DNA from: an uncultured Haemophilus sp.
GTDB lineage: Bacteria; Pseudomonadota; Gammaproteobacteria; Enterobacterales; Pasteurellaceae
Assembly: GCA_905205995.1 (NCBI GenBank)
Contig: CAJLFU010000007.1
Coordinates: forward strand, 1-60,322
Reading direction: 5' to 3'
Length of the DNA stretch: 60,322 nucleotides
The notes under the pieces were generated by a model. That model saw only the letters and a program-made list of their open reading frames with translations. It ran no database searches and was not told where the DNA came from. The position numbers and the translations under genes were made by a program. Positions 16,771-24,755 of the stretch are shown here, one piece after another. Each line of letters starts with the position of its first letter. Positions within the stretch are counted from its first letter, which is position 1.

Positions 16771-17901
16771 TTAAAGATCGAAATCACCAAAATCATTGGT
16801 ATCGACTTTAGAATCAATTTGACCAACAAGGTAAGAACTCACTTCAACTTCTTGTGGCGCTACTTGTACGTTGTCAGAAACAAGCCAGGCGTTAATCCAT
16901 GGGATTGGGTTAGAACGCGCACCAAATGGCAATGGAAGACCGACCGCTTGCATACGGATATTGGTGATATATTCCACGTATTGCACCAAAATGTCTCTGT
17001 TCAAACCAATCATTGAACCGTCTTTGAACAAATAATCAGCCCATTCTTTTTCTTGCTCTGCAGCAGCTAAGAATAAATCATAGGCTTCTTGTTTACATTC
17101 TTCCGCAATTTCAGCCATTTCAGGATCGTCTTGCCCCGCAGCCATGATGTTTAAAATATGCTGCGTACCAGTTAAGTGTAAGGCTTCATCACGTGCGATA
17201 AATTTAATGATTTTCGCATTACCTTCCATTAATTGACGCTCTGCAAAGGCAAAGGAACAAGCGAAAGATACGTAAAAACGAATTGCTTCAAGTGCGTTCA
17301 CACTCATCAAGCAAAGGTAAAGTTGTTTTTTCAAGTTGCGTAATGTTACAACACATTCTTTACCATCTACCGTGTAAGTACCTTCACCATATAGGCTGTA
17401 AAGTTGGCTATCACGGATTAAATCATCGTAATAAGAGGAAATGTCACGTGCACGTTTGATGATTTCTTCGTTAGTCACGATGTCATCAAATACAATAGAG
17501 GGATCGTTCACAATATTACGAATAATGTGTGTGTAAGAACGAGAGTGGATGGTTTCAGAGAAGGTCCAAGTCTCAATCCAAGTTTCTAATTCAGGAATCG
17601 ATACCAACGGTAATAATGCCACGTTCGGGCTACGGCCTTGAATAGAATCTAATAGGGTTTGATATTTTAAGTTACTGATGAAAATGTGTTTTTCATGCTC
17701 AGGTAACGCGGCATAGTCGATACGGTCTTGAGACACATCCACTTCTTCCGGACGCCAGAAGAAGGAAAGTTGTTTTTCAATGAGCTTTTCAAACGTCTCA
17801 TATTTTTGTTGATCGTAACGCGCAACGTTAACGTTTTGACCAAAGAACATAGGCTCTTTTAATTGGTCGTTTTTAGTTTGTGAGAAAGTAGTATATGCCA
17901 T
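16771..17901 (-). CDS. nrdB: Ribonucleoside-diphosphate reductase class Ia, beta subunit
   Basis: A 376-residue R2 subunit housing the di-iron tyrosyl radical used by NrdA to make deoxyribonucleotides. FSETIHSRSYTH contains iron ligands Glu116 and His119 and radical Tyr123. FAFAERQLMEG and FIARDEALHLTG give further Glu and His ligands, and the C-terminal tail DTNDFGDFDL is the NrdA-docking peptide type. In this genome nrdB is not next to nrdA: a two-gene insertion sits between them, and the stop codon of the 58-residue gene (TAG) runs into the nrdB ribosome site AGGAAA, nine bases before ATG. No yfaE ferredoxin gene follows. A hairpin terminator ends the unit. Confidence 0.97.
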   Translation of the reverse strand: MAYTTFSQTKNDQLKEPMFFGQNVNVARYDQQKYETFEKLIEKQLSFFWRPEEVDVSQDRIDYAALPEHEKHIFISNLKYQTLLDSIQGRSPNVALLPLVSIPELETWIETWTFSETIHSRSYTHIIRNIVNDPSIVFDDIVTNEEIIKRARDISSYYDDLIRDSQLYSLYGEGTYTVDGKECVVTLRNLKKQLYLCLMSVNALEAIRFYVSFACSFAFAERQLMEGNAKIIKFIARDEALHLTGTQHILNIMAAGQDDPEMAEIAEECKQEAYDLFLAAAEQEKEWADYLFKDGSMIGLNRDILVQYVEYITNIRMQAVGLPLPFGARSNPIPWINAWLVSDNVQVAPQEVEVSSYLVGQIDSKVDTNDFGDFDL

Positions 17902-17910
17902 GGTTTTTTC

Positions 17911-18087
17911 CTATTTTTTCTTTTGAGGACTTACTGGTGGAGTTGCAGGTCTTTGGGAGACAGGTTTCTGATTAATGTTTAGATTGAATCCTGCCGTATT
18001 TAATTTGTCATTTGGAGAATTTAATTTGAGCCCCTCATTCAAGCTACTACATTTTCCATTTAGCTTAGAAATACTTTTATTTCTCAT
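17911..18087 (-). CDS. Small basic hypothetical protein (58 aa) between nrdA and nrdB
   Basis: A short frame from ATG at 18087 to TAG at 17911. The product is polar, Lys- and Asn-rich, with no membrane segment, and ends in a Pro/Ser/Gln-rich basic tail (KPVSQRPATPPVSPQKKK). Support for it being real: its ATG overlaps the stop of the 217-residue gene upstream as ATGA, a classic coupled-translation junction, and its own stop leads straight into the nrdB ribosome site. I do not recognise the family. It could be a small partner of the membrane protein. Without homologues in other genomes the call rests on gene context alone. Confidence 0.6.
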   Translation of the reverse strand: MRNKSISKLNGKCSSLNEGLKLNSPNDKLNTAGFNLNINQKPVSQRPATPPVSPQKKK

Positions 18088-18737
18088 TTTTGTACCTCAT
18101 CAGGAGTAGTTGATATCATTAAATTATCATATTTCTCAGATATGCTAATATAATTTACAGAGTATAAAAGATTAGCTGATTTATCATCAAAATTAAAAAC
18201 CTGGGCATCATATATACATAGTTCGCAAAGTCCATTTGATTCGTGTATAGAAACGGGAATTCCTCGAATGATTATTTTCTTATCCCAAATTGTAATATCC
18301 ATCCAATGGTTTTCATTCGCTTTTAGTATCTGTTGATAAACACTATAATCTCCATATTTTCTTGTTATTTTTAATGTCATAAGTAGCTTGGATAAATATT
18401 CTTTATTGTCTATATGAGTTATAAATAGACCAAGAAAAAATGAGACCATGCTTGCAGCAATAACTTCACTATAAGGTAGACCAAGGTTTGAATTAACTTC
18501 CCATACATGGAGATATTCTACGCTATTTAATGTGAAATTTTCATATCCAACTTTAGCACATTGATTTAATAACGAAAGAATTTGTAATATTAAATAAGAT
18601 AATATGCCATACGAAATTACGAATAATGAATATTTATAGTTGGTCCACTCTTTATGTTCAGTGAATTTATCTATAAGCATAGTAACTATGATGCCAGGTA
18701 GCAGAAGCATTACAATTTTTATTGTCAATTCATTCAT
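18084..18737 (-). CDS. Hypothetical three-helix membrane protein (DUF6338-like), inserted between nrdA and nrdB
   Basis: A 217-residue protein with three predicted membrane helices (about 5-22, 36-57 and 89-108) and a C-terminal soluble domain (about 110-217). The opening LLLPGIIVTMLIDKF and overall plan resemble proteins annotated DUF6338, an uncharacterised family; this match is from memory and not firm. Base composition is more AT-rich than the nrd genes around it and it contains no USS, as expected of recently gained DNA. The ATG at 18737 has no good ribosome site nearby: an AGGAGGG lies about 24 bases upstream inside a small inverted repeat. Translation may depend on nrdA. Function unknown. 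Confidence 0.7.
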   Translation of the reverse strand: MNELTIKIVMLLLPGIIVTMLIDKFTEHKEWTNYKYSLFVISYGILSYLILQILSLLNQCAKVGYENFTLNSVEYLHVWEVNSNLGLPYSEVIAASMVSFFLGLFITHIDNKEYLSKLLMTLKITRKYGDYSVYQQILKANENHWMDITIWDKKIIIRGIPVSIHESNGLCELCIYDAQVFNFDDKSANLLYSVNYISISEKYDNLMISTTPDEVQK

Positions 18738-18759
18738 ATTAACTAACCAACAGAATGCT

Positions 18760-18783
18760 AATCCCTCCTCTTAAGAAGGGATT
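18760..18783. repeat. Inverted repeat between nrdA and the inserted membrane-protein gene
   Basis: AATCCCT (18760-18766) and AGGGATT (18777-18783) are separated by ten bases. There is no T-run after it in the direction of the nrd transcript, so it is unlikely to be a terminator. On that strand it contains AGGAGGG, the best ribosome-site-like sequence ahead of the 217-residue gene, though too far from its ATG. It may mark an insertion edge. Confidence 0.5.
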
Positions 18784-18795
18784 GCTAATCAACCA

Positions 18796-21066
18796 TTAAA
18801 TCTTACACGCCCCACCGGCACAGCCATCATCTAAATCTTCTTGGCTGTCCTCAGCACCATCACGAGTGTTTTGATAGTAGAGAGTTTTTAAGCCGTATTT
18901 GTAAGCGGTTAAAAGATCTTTTAACAACACTTTCATTGGTACTTTACCGTCTTCAAAACGTTTTGGATCGTAGTTGGTGTTTGCAGAGATCGCTTGATCC
19001 ACGAATTTTTGCATAATGCCGACTAAGTGTAAGTAACCATCATTGCTTGGAATATCCCAAAGTAATTCGTAGTTATCGCTTAAGTTCTCATAATCTGGTA
19101 CGACTTGTTTTAAGATACCATCTTTTGACGCTTTAATACTTACATGGCCACGTGGTGGTTCGATACCGTTTGTTGCGTTAGAAATCTGTGAAGAGGTTTC
19201 TGACGGCATTAATGCAGTTAAGGTTGAGTTACGTAAACCAAACTCTTTGATTTCGTGACGTAACGTTTCCCAATCATAATGCAATGGTTCTTGCGTTAAG
19301 CCATCGATATCTTTCTTATACGTATCGATTGGTAAAATACCTTTCGCGTAATTGGTTTCATTGAAGTACTCACATACACCTAATTCTTTTGCTAAGTTCA
19401 TGGAGGCTTTCAATAGATAGTATTGAATCGCTTCAAACGTACGGTGAGTTAAATCATTAGCTGAACCATCAGAATAACGCACGCCATTTTTCGCTAAGTA
19501 ATATGCATAGTTAATTACACCGATACCAAGTGAACGACGACCTAATGAAGAACGTTTCGCCGCAGGAACAGGGTAGTCTTGGTAATCAAGTAATGCATCT
19601 AATGCTCGTACTGCAAGATCGGCTAGGTTCTCTAACTCATCTAAATTATCTAATTTACCCAAGTTAAATGCAGAAAGCGTACAAAGCGCAATTTCACCAT
19701 TTTCATCATGGAAATGTTGTAATGGTTTAGTTGGTAATGCAATTTCTAAACATAAGTTAGATTGACGCACCGGTGCAACAAGCGGATCAAATGGTGAGTG
19801 AGTATTACAGTGATCCACGTTTTGGATATAAATACGACCGGTTGATGCTCGTTCTTGCATTAATAAAGAGAATAATTCAACCGCTTTTACAGAACGTTTA
19901 CGAATATTTGGATCCTGTTCGTATTTCACGTAAAGTTCTTCAAATTTATCTTGATCTGCAAAGAATGCTTCATAAAGCCCAGGTACATCTGAAGGGCTAA
20001 ATAAAGTAATGTCTGCGCCTTTAATTAAGCGTTGATACATTAATTTGTTTAATTGTACGCCGTAGTCCATGTGACGAACACGGTTATCTTCCACACCACG
20101 GTTATTTTTCAATACTAATAGGCTTTCAACTTCTAAGTGCCAAATCGGGTAGTAAACTGTCGCCGCACCACCACGTACGCCACCTTGTGAACAAGATTTG
20201 ACGGCACTTTGGAAGTGTTTATAGAATGGAATACAGCCTGTATGGAATGCTTCACCACCACGAATAGGGCTACCTAACGCACGAATTGCACCCGCATTTA
20301 CCCCGATACCTGCACGTTGTGAAACGTATTTCACGATCGCTGCAGAGGTAGCGTTGATAGAGTCTAAGCTATCACCACATTCAATCAATACACAAGAGCT
20401 GAATTGACGCGTAGGCGTACGAACCCCCGCCATGATAGGCGTAGGTAAAGAAATTTTAAAGGTTGAGGTCGCATCGTAGAAACGACGAATGTAATCTAAA
20501 CGGGTTTCTTGTGGATATTTTGAGAATAAGCTCGCTGCAACTAATAAATAAAGGAATTGCGCAGATTCATAGATTTCACCGGTTACACGGTTTTGAACTA
20601 AGTATTTTCCTTCTAATTGTTTTACTGCGGCATAAGAAAAGGTCATATCACGCCAGTGATCAATAAACCCATCCATTTCATCCCATTCTTCACGAGTATA
20701 GTCGGCTAAAAGTGCAGGATCGTATTTGCCCATGCGTACTAATTTTTTCACATGATCGTATAAACGAGGCGGATCAAAATGGCCATACGCTTTTTTACGC
20801 AAATGGAAAACCGCAAGACGTGCAGCAAGATATTGATAATCAGGAGTATCTTTGCTGATTAGATCTGCTGCTGCTTTAATAATGGTCTCATGAATATCGG
20901 AGGTACGAATACCTTCATAGAATTGAATATGAGAACGCAATTCAACTTGAGAAACAGAAACGTTCTCCAAGCCTTCAGCCGCCCAAGTAATCACACGGTG
21001 AATTTTGTCTAAATTGATTTGTTCAAGCGTACCATCGCGCTTTGTAACCATTAATCCTTTGTTCAT
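18796..21066 (-). CDS. nrdA: Ribonucleoside-diphosphate reductase class Ia, alpha subunit
   Basis: A 756-residue catalytic R1 subunit. The N-terminal ATP-cone (VTKRDGTLEQINLDKIHRV) senses ATP/dATP. The core has the active-site cysteines in FSSCVLIECGD (about 225), NLCLEIALP (about 435) and ALCTLSAFNLG (about 458). The C-terminus GCAGGACKI holds the redox-shuttle cysteine pair. The frame extends 33 codons upstream, but MNKGLMVTKRDG at 21066 aligns with the E. coli start; the longer version would cover the NrdR boxes and promoter. Transcription starts from a promoter covered by two NrdR boxes and probably continues through the inserted genes into nrdB, since no terminator intervenes. Confidence 0.97.
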   Translation of the reverse strand: MNKGLMVTKRDGTLEQINLDKIHRVITWAAEGLENVSVSQVELRSHIQFYEGIRTSDIHETIIKAAADLISKDTPDYQYLAARLAVFHLRKKAYGHFDPPRLYDHVKKLVRMGKYDPALLADYTREEWDEMDGFIDHWRDMTFSYAAVKQLEGKYLVQNRVTGEIYESAQFLYLLVAASLFSKYPQETRLDYIRRFYDATSTFKISLPTPIMAGVRTPTRQFSSCVLIECGDSLDSINATSAAIVKYVSQRAGIGVNAGAIRALGSPIRGGEAFHTGCIPFYKHFQSAVKSCSQGGVRGGAATVYYPIWHLEVESLLVLKNNRGVEDNRVRHMDYGVQLNKLMYQRLIKGADITLFSPSDVPGLYEAFFADQDKFEELYVKYEQDPNIRKRSVKAVELFSLLMQERASTGRIYIQNVDHCNTHSPFDPLVAPVRQSNLCLEIALPTKPLQHFHDENGEIALCTLSAFNLGKLDNLDELENLADLAVRALDALLDYQDYPVPAAKRSSLGRRSLGIGVINYAYYLAKNGVRYSDGSANDLTHRTFEAIQYYLLKASMNLAKELGVCEYFNETNYAKGILPIDTYKKDIDGLTQEPLHYDWETLRHEIKEFGLRNSTLTALMPSETSSQISNATNGIEPPRGHVSIKASKDGILKQVVPDYENLSDNYELLWDIPSNDGYLHLVGIMQKFVDQAISANTNYDPKRFEDGKVPMKVLLKDLLTAYKYGLKTLYYQNTRDGAEDSQEDLDDGCAGGACKI

Positions 21067-21100
21067 GGAAGATAAACCTGCTAGAGAGATGACTTTAAAA

Positions 21101-21116
21101 ACACAATATATAGTGT
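21101..21116 (-). promoter_or_regulatory. NrdR box 1 upstream of nrdA
   Basis: ACACAATATATAGTGT is a full 16-base NrdR box (consensus close to ACACWATATATWGTGT). It lies 35-50 bases before the nrdA start codon. NrdR, with ATP/dATP bound, represses nrd operons at paired boxes. Confidence 0.9.
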
Positions 21117-21132
21117 TATGAAAAATAACGAT

Positions 21133-21148
21133 GCACAAGATAGAGTGT
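21133..21148 (-). promoter_or_regulatory. NrdR box 2 upstream of nrdA
   Basis: GCACAAGATAGAGTGT agrees with box 1 at 13 of 16 positions and starts 32 bases away, about three helical turns, the usual spacing for NrdR pairs. Confidence 0.85.
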
Positions 21149-21165
21149 TTTAAAATTGAATTCAA
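21137..21165 (-). promoter_or_regulatory. nrdA sigma-70 promoter overlapped by NrdR box 2
   Basis: Read leftward: TTGAAT (21165-21160), a 17-base spacer, then TATCTT (21142-21137). The -10 lies inside NrdR box 2, so repressor binding would block polymerase directly. The rest of the 272-base gap up to dolP is AT-rich and unassigned. Confidence 0.7.
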
Positions 21166-21281
21166 GCAGTAAATTTTTTACTTACATTATTGACAAAAGA
21201 TAAGTCATTTAAAATAAATAACTTTTTTTCGAAGTGATGTTTTTTTAAGCAGGATCTTTTTTGTAAATCTTTGTAAAGAAA

Positions 21282-21321
21282 AAAGTGCGGTCAAAAATCA
21301 TCTCGTTTTTGACCGCACTTT
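21282..21321 (-). terminator. Paired-USS terminator of dolP
   Basis: A 16-bp perfect stem of AAAGTGCGGTCAAAAA (21282-21297) and TTTTTGACCGCACTTT (21306-21321), both arms being USS with their T-rich extension. Confidence 0.85.
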
Positions 21322-21338
21322 AAGAGTTAAAAAAATAA

Positions 21339-21920
21339 TTAATTCAAATATTTAAATACTTTGACAACTTTTTGAACACCAGTAACTTTACTTGCAATTT
21401 CTGCAGCTGAGTCACCTTGTGATTGAGTGACGTTTCCGAGTAAGAATACTTCACCATTTTCAGTGATCACTTTCACATCGGTTGCTTTTACATTATCGCC
21501 TACAAAGAGTTTAGATTTAATTTGTGTCGTAATCCAACTGTCTTTTGTAATTTGTCCAAAAGTAATTTTTGGCCCAACACGTAATTCATTGTATACGTCA
21601 TTTACACCTTCTACGCCTTTTGCAAGACTGGTTGCAGTTTCTTTTACACTTTCACTCGGTACTTGACCAATTAATAATACGCGACCGCTGTAAGAAACAG
21701 CATTTACACGACCTTCAGATTTAATTTGTGCATCTTTATCTAGTGCATTTTCAACTTTCACTTCAAGGGTTTCATCATCTACCTGCGTCCCCATGGTGCG
21801 CGGATCCGTAGCGATTTTTGCGCCTGCAGCAGCGCCACCGAGTACAGCAGCTACACAGCCTTGTAACATAATTGATGCGCCTAGGACGAAGGCTAATTTT
21901 TTAAATGGGGTCAATTTCAT
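21339..21920 (-). CDS. dolP: BON-domain outer-membrane lipoprotein DolP (YraP)
   Basis: A 193-residue lipoprotein with a signal peptide ending in the lipobox LQGC (Cys at about 22) followed by a Gly/Ala-rich stretch. Two BON domains follow: about 50-115 (ALDKDAQIKSEGRVNAVSYSG...) and about 125-193 (DSWITTQIKSKLFVGDNVK...). E. coli DolP sits at the inner face of the outer membrane at division sites and helps envelope integrity. Gene order diaA-dolP matches E. coli yraO-yraP. A separate 84-base gap from diaA suggests its own promoter. Confidence 0.92.
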   Translation of the reverse strand: MKLTPFKKLAFVLGASIMLQGCVAAVLGGAAAGAKIATDPRTMGTQVDDETLEVKVENALDKDAQIKSEGRVNAVSYSGRVLLIGQVPSESVKETATSLAKGVEGVNDVYNELRVGPKITFGQITKDSWITTQIKSKLFVGDNVKATDVKVITENGEVFLLGNVTQSQGDSAAEIASKVTGVQKVVKVFKYLN

Positions 21921-22004
21921 TATTAATCTCCTTTTTATAAATGAGTGAGTTAATTAATTAGTCAATTAATTTTAGAAATAGTTTGGTTGGAAAATCCTTT
22001 AATG

Positions 22005-22589
22005 TCAAGCTCTTGGGAAAAGTATGCTATCAACAAGCTCACAAAGTGCGTTAATCACGAATAAATGATTTTCTAAAATACGTGTTTCTTTAGTGGCAGG
22101 AATGGAGATTTCTAAATCTGTTTCAGCCAATACACCTTGAATAGCATCGTTATTTGAACCCGTTAAAGCAATCACCTGAATTTCTTTATTAACTGCATTA
22201 GAAATCGTATTTAGCACGGCTTTTTCTGTTCCTAAAGGGGCAAAGGCGAGCAATAAATCGCCAGGTTTAGCAATAGCGTTAAATTGATGTTGATAAAGTT
22301 GATCGGCTGGTTGATCAAAAACCAGTGAAGAACCGACCGCACTTTCAAGGCTAAGCAGTACAGAAGGCAGGCTAGGACGCTCAAAATCATAGCGATTAAG
22401 CAGATTTGATACTAAAAATTGTGCATTAGCGTAAGAGCGAGAGACCCCACAAGCAATGACTTTATTACCGCTCAGTAAACATTGCATCACCATTTGTGCG
22501 GCAGTAGCAATATTTTCTGATAGTAGGCTAGAAGCAGAAATTTGAATCTGAATACTTTCGCTATAAATATCTTTGACTTTTTGTAACAT
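22005..22589 (-). CDS. diaA: SIS-domain DnaA-initiator-associating protein DiaA
   Basis: A 194-residue single SIS domain protein related to phosphoheptose isomerase GmhA. Features are GNKVIACGVSRSYANAQF (about 41-58) and AKPGDLLLAFAPLGTEKAV (about 105). In E. coli DiaA is a tetramer that helps DnaA load at oriC. Identification as DiaA rather than GmhA rests on its place in the rsmI-lpoA-yraN-diaA-dolP cluster, which is strong. A USS lies inside the gene near 22337. The next upstream gene yraN ends 12 bases before its start. Confidence 0.9.
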   Translation of the reverse strand: MLQKVKDIYSESIQIQISASSLLSENIATAAQMVMQCLLSGNKVIACGVSRSYANAQFLVSNLLNRYDFERPSLPSVLLSLESAVGSSLVFDQPADQLYQHQFNAIAKPGDLLLAFAPLGTEKAVLNTISNAVNKEIQVIALTGSNNDAIQGVLAETDLEISIPATKETRILENHLFVINALCELVDSILFPRA

Positions 22590-22601
22590 AATTAGAAACG
22601 A

Positions 22602-22961
22602 TTAATCGAGAAAATTAGGAAACCATTGAATATCGCTGGTCGTTTTACCAAAGGCTATAAGATCAAAACGGCAATCTGCATCTTCAAGACTTAGATCGTG
22701 TTTAGCAAGCCATAAATTTGCAGCATTCAGCCATTTTTGTTGCTTTTGCCAATCTACACTTTCAACGGCAGATCCAAATGTTGAGCTGGATCGTTGACGT
22801 ACCTCAACAAAAACGATCGTTTGACCGTCTTGCATAATAAGATCCAATTCACCGCATTTGAAATATTGATTTGCGGCGATGAATTTGAGGCCTTTGGTTT
22901 CTAAGAAAAGGCGGGCTTGATGTTCAAAGCCCGCCCCTTGTTGACGTTTTAATGAAAACAT
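22602..22961 (-). CDS. yraN: UPF0102 family nuclease-like protein YraN
   Basis: A 119-residue protein of the UPF0102 family, which has a restriction-endonuclease-like fold. GAGFEHQARLFLETKGL at the start, then GELDLIMQDGQTIVFVEVRQR (core ELDLI...VFVEVR), are the hallmark Asp/Glu residues of this fold. Activity is unproven. The gene sits three bases downstream of lpoA and is presumably co-transcribed with it. Confidence 0.92.
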   Translation of the reverse strand: MFSLKRQQGAGFEHQARLFLETKGLKFIAANQYFKCGELDLIMQDGQTIVFVEVRQRSSSTFGSAVESVDWQKQQKWLNAANLWLAKHDLSLEDADCRFDLIAFGKTTSDIQWFPNFLD

Positions 22962-22964
22962 GGA

Positions 22965-24686
22965 TTAATTTGCAACCGGCACCACGTTACTATCTTGTAC
23001 TTGATACCAAGTCATATCGCGATCCACATTACAGTTTGGACCCGAGCTAAGCTGACCGGTTAAACCGCTTAGTGTGTAGCCTGGCACTTGGCGTAATTCA
23101 TTAAAGTGGTTGATGAGCAACCAAGCATCAGCACCCATTGCATATAAACGCATTAATTGGAATTCGCCACCAGTTGAACTTGCCACTTTTTGATATTGTG
23201 AAGAATCCGTTTCTTTAAAGAATGGAATATCACTAAATTGAACACCATTCATTTTGGCATAGTATTCCGCAGTATTGCTCGCCGCGTTTGAACGAGAACT
23301 TGCATAAATGCGAACATTCGGATTACTTGTATCTAAGTAACCTTTAATTTCTGCTAATTCATCTGGCGATGACACAACATAAAGTCCAGCAGTATCTTGT
23401 GGAGCACCTTGGAAGAAGTAGGTAATATCAGCTGGTAAGTTATAGTAGCGAATATTCGCATCTGTACCCGCTAAACGTTGCCAACGTACGTTGAACGCAT
23501 TCCCCACACGTTGCCCTAAATCATTTTGTGGCATGGCAACGATTGGGTTACGAATACCATCTTTCCACATTTTGTTTGCTGCAGATTCCGCTTCATCTTC
23601 AGGTGATAAACCGTAATAGCACACTTGGTTAATCGCTCGTGCATTTGGTGTTGCATTTAAAGCTAACACGTCCATACCTTGTACTTCTGCAGGGTTTGAA
23701 ATAATGGCATCTACGTTTTGTTTGAGCAATGGTCCTACAAGTGCTTTAATACCAGAAGCTTTTGCTTGTGCAATAATCTCGTTAATTGGCGTCGTCGAGG
23801 AGTCAAACACTTGCACTGGAATAGTTGAATCGCCTTTTGCTTCATTAAAACCTGATTGAATGGTTGAGCCTAAAATTTGGCCATCACCACTTAAAGGTAA
23901 CACTAAACCAATTTGTGCCACATTAGTTTGTTGGAAATTCAACATACTTTGTAATTCTTTCGGGAATAAGATTGCAGCGGCATGATTTGGATAAGCCGAT
24001 TTCCAGCTTTGTAATGCTTGGCTTAATTGCACTGGCTGACGAATGTTATCGTTATATGCTTTGATTAATGTGAGCCAGCCACCTAATGCAACACTGCCTT
24101 CATCTGATGCATTATTAATAACTCCCGTATTAGCTGAACGCAATAAAGCCCAAGTTTTATCTACGTTATCTTGACGGCGTTGTACATCCGTTAAGTTTTC
24201 ATCCATTTTGATGCGTGCTTTCACCGCTTCAATCACGTCTTTACGATTTTCTGCAGTTTGAGCAAAAGTTTCGTAATAACGAGATTTTTGTGATGGACTT
24301 AATTTCGTGAGATCAAGCGCACGTAATTTACTTTCAGCCATCTCATTAGCGCCTTTCGCCGCAGCGATACGTGCTTCAACTAAAGTACGGTCTAATTGTT
24401 GCGCTTCGTTTAAGTCAACCAATTCATTTAATAACTCTTCGGCTTGTGGCACTTTATTTTCAGTAATTAATACACGTGCCGCTAAGAGTTTGTAAGTTTG
24501 TTGATCTTCTTTATCTTGTGCTTGTCCTAATTTATTCATATAAAATTCAGAACTTGCATTAGCATCATGTTGTAATGTTTGGGTAAAGCTGCTGCCAAAC
24601 AAGTTAGAACAACCCGCTAATACAACAGACAATAAAATCGGCATTAAACGTTTTTTAAAACGACCGCCTTGTAATAGAATAGACAT
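22965..24686 (-). CDS. lpoA: Penicillin-binding protein activator LpoA
   Basis: A 573-residue outer-membrane lipoprotein that reaches through peptidoglycan to activate PBP1A. The signal peptide ends in lipobox VLAGC (Cys at about 26). An N-terminal TPR-like helical domain spans about 30-250. The C-terminal periplasmic-binding-like domain begins at IGLVLPLSGDGQILG (about 260) and carries ALVGPLLKQNVD (about 316). The length is close to the H. influenzae orthologue. It lies upstream of yraN and diaA in one run and is divergent from rsmI, with 69 bases between start codons. Confidence 0.94.
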   Translation of the reverse strand: MSILLQGGRFKKRLMPILLSVVLAGCSNLFGSSFTQTLQHDANASSEFYMNKLGQAQDKEDQQTYKLLAARVLITENKVPQAEELLNELVDLNEAQQLDRTLVEARIAAAKGANEMAESKLRALDLTKLSPSQKSRYYETFAQTAENRKDVIEAVKARIKMDENLTDVQRRQDNVDKTWALLRSANTGVINNASDEGSVALGGWLTLIKAYNDNIRQPVQLSQALQSWKSAYPNHAAAILFPKELQSMLNFQQTNVAQIGLVLPLSGDGQILGSTIQSGFNEAKGDSTIPVQVFDSSTTPINEIIAQAKASGIKALVGPLLKQNVDAIISNPAEVQGMDVLALNATPNARAINQVCYYGLSPEDEAESAANKMWKDGIRNPIVAMPQNDLGQRVGNAFNVRWQRLAGTDANIRYYNLPADITYFFQGAPQDTAGLYVVSSPDELAEIKGYLDTSNPNVRIYASSRSNAASNTAEYYAKMNGVQFSDIPFFKETDSSQYQKVASSTGGEFQLMRLYAMGADAWLLINHFNELRQVPGYTLSGLTGQLSSGPNCNVDRDMTWYQVQDSNVVPVAN

Positions 24687-24755
24687 ATTCGCTCCATAAT
24701 GAATAAATCAATAATGGCCGATCTTACTTATCTCACAATGTAAAAGCAAACAAAA

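Noticed and set aside
21067..21165. 33-codon N-terminal extension of nrdA
   Set aside because: It would translate through both NrdR boxes and the promoter and is absent from E. coli NrdA.
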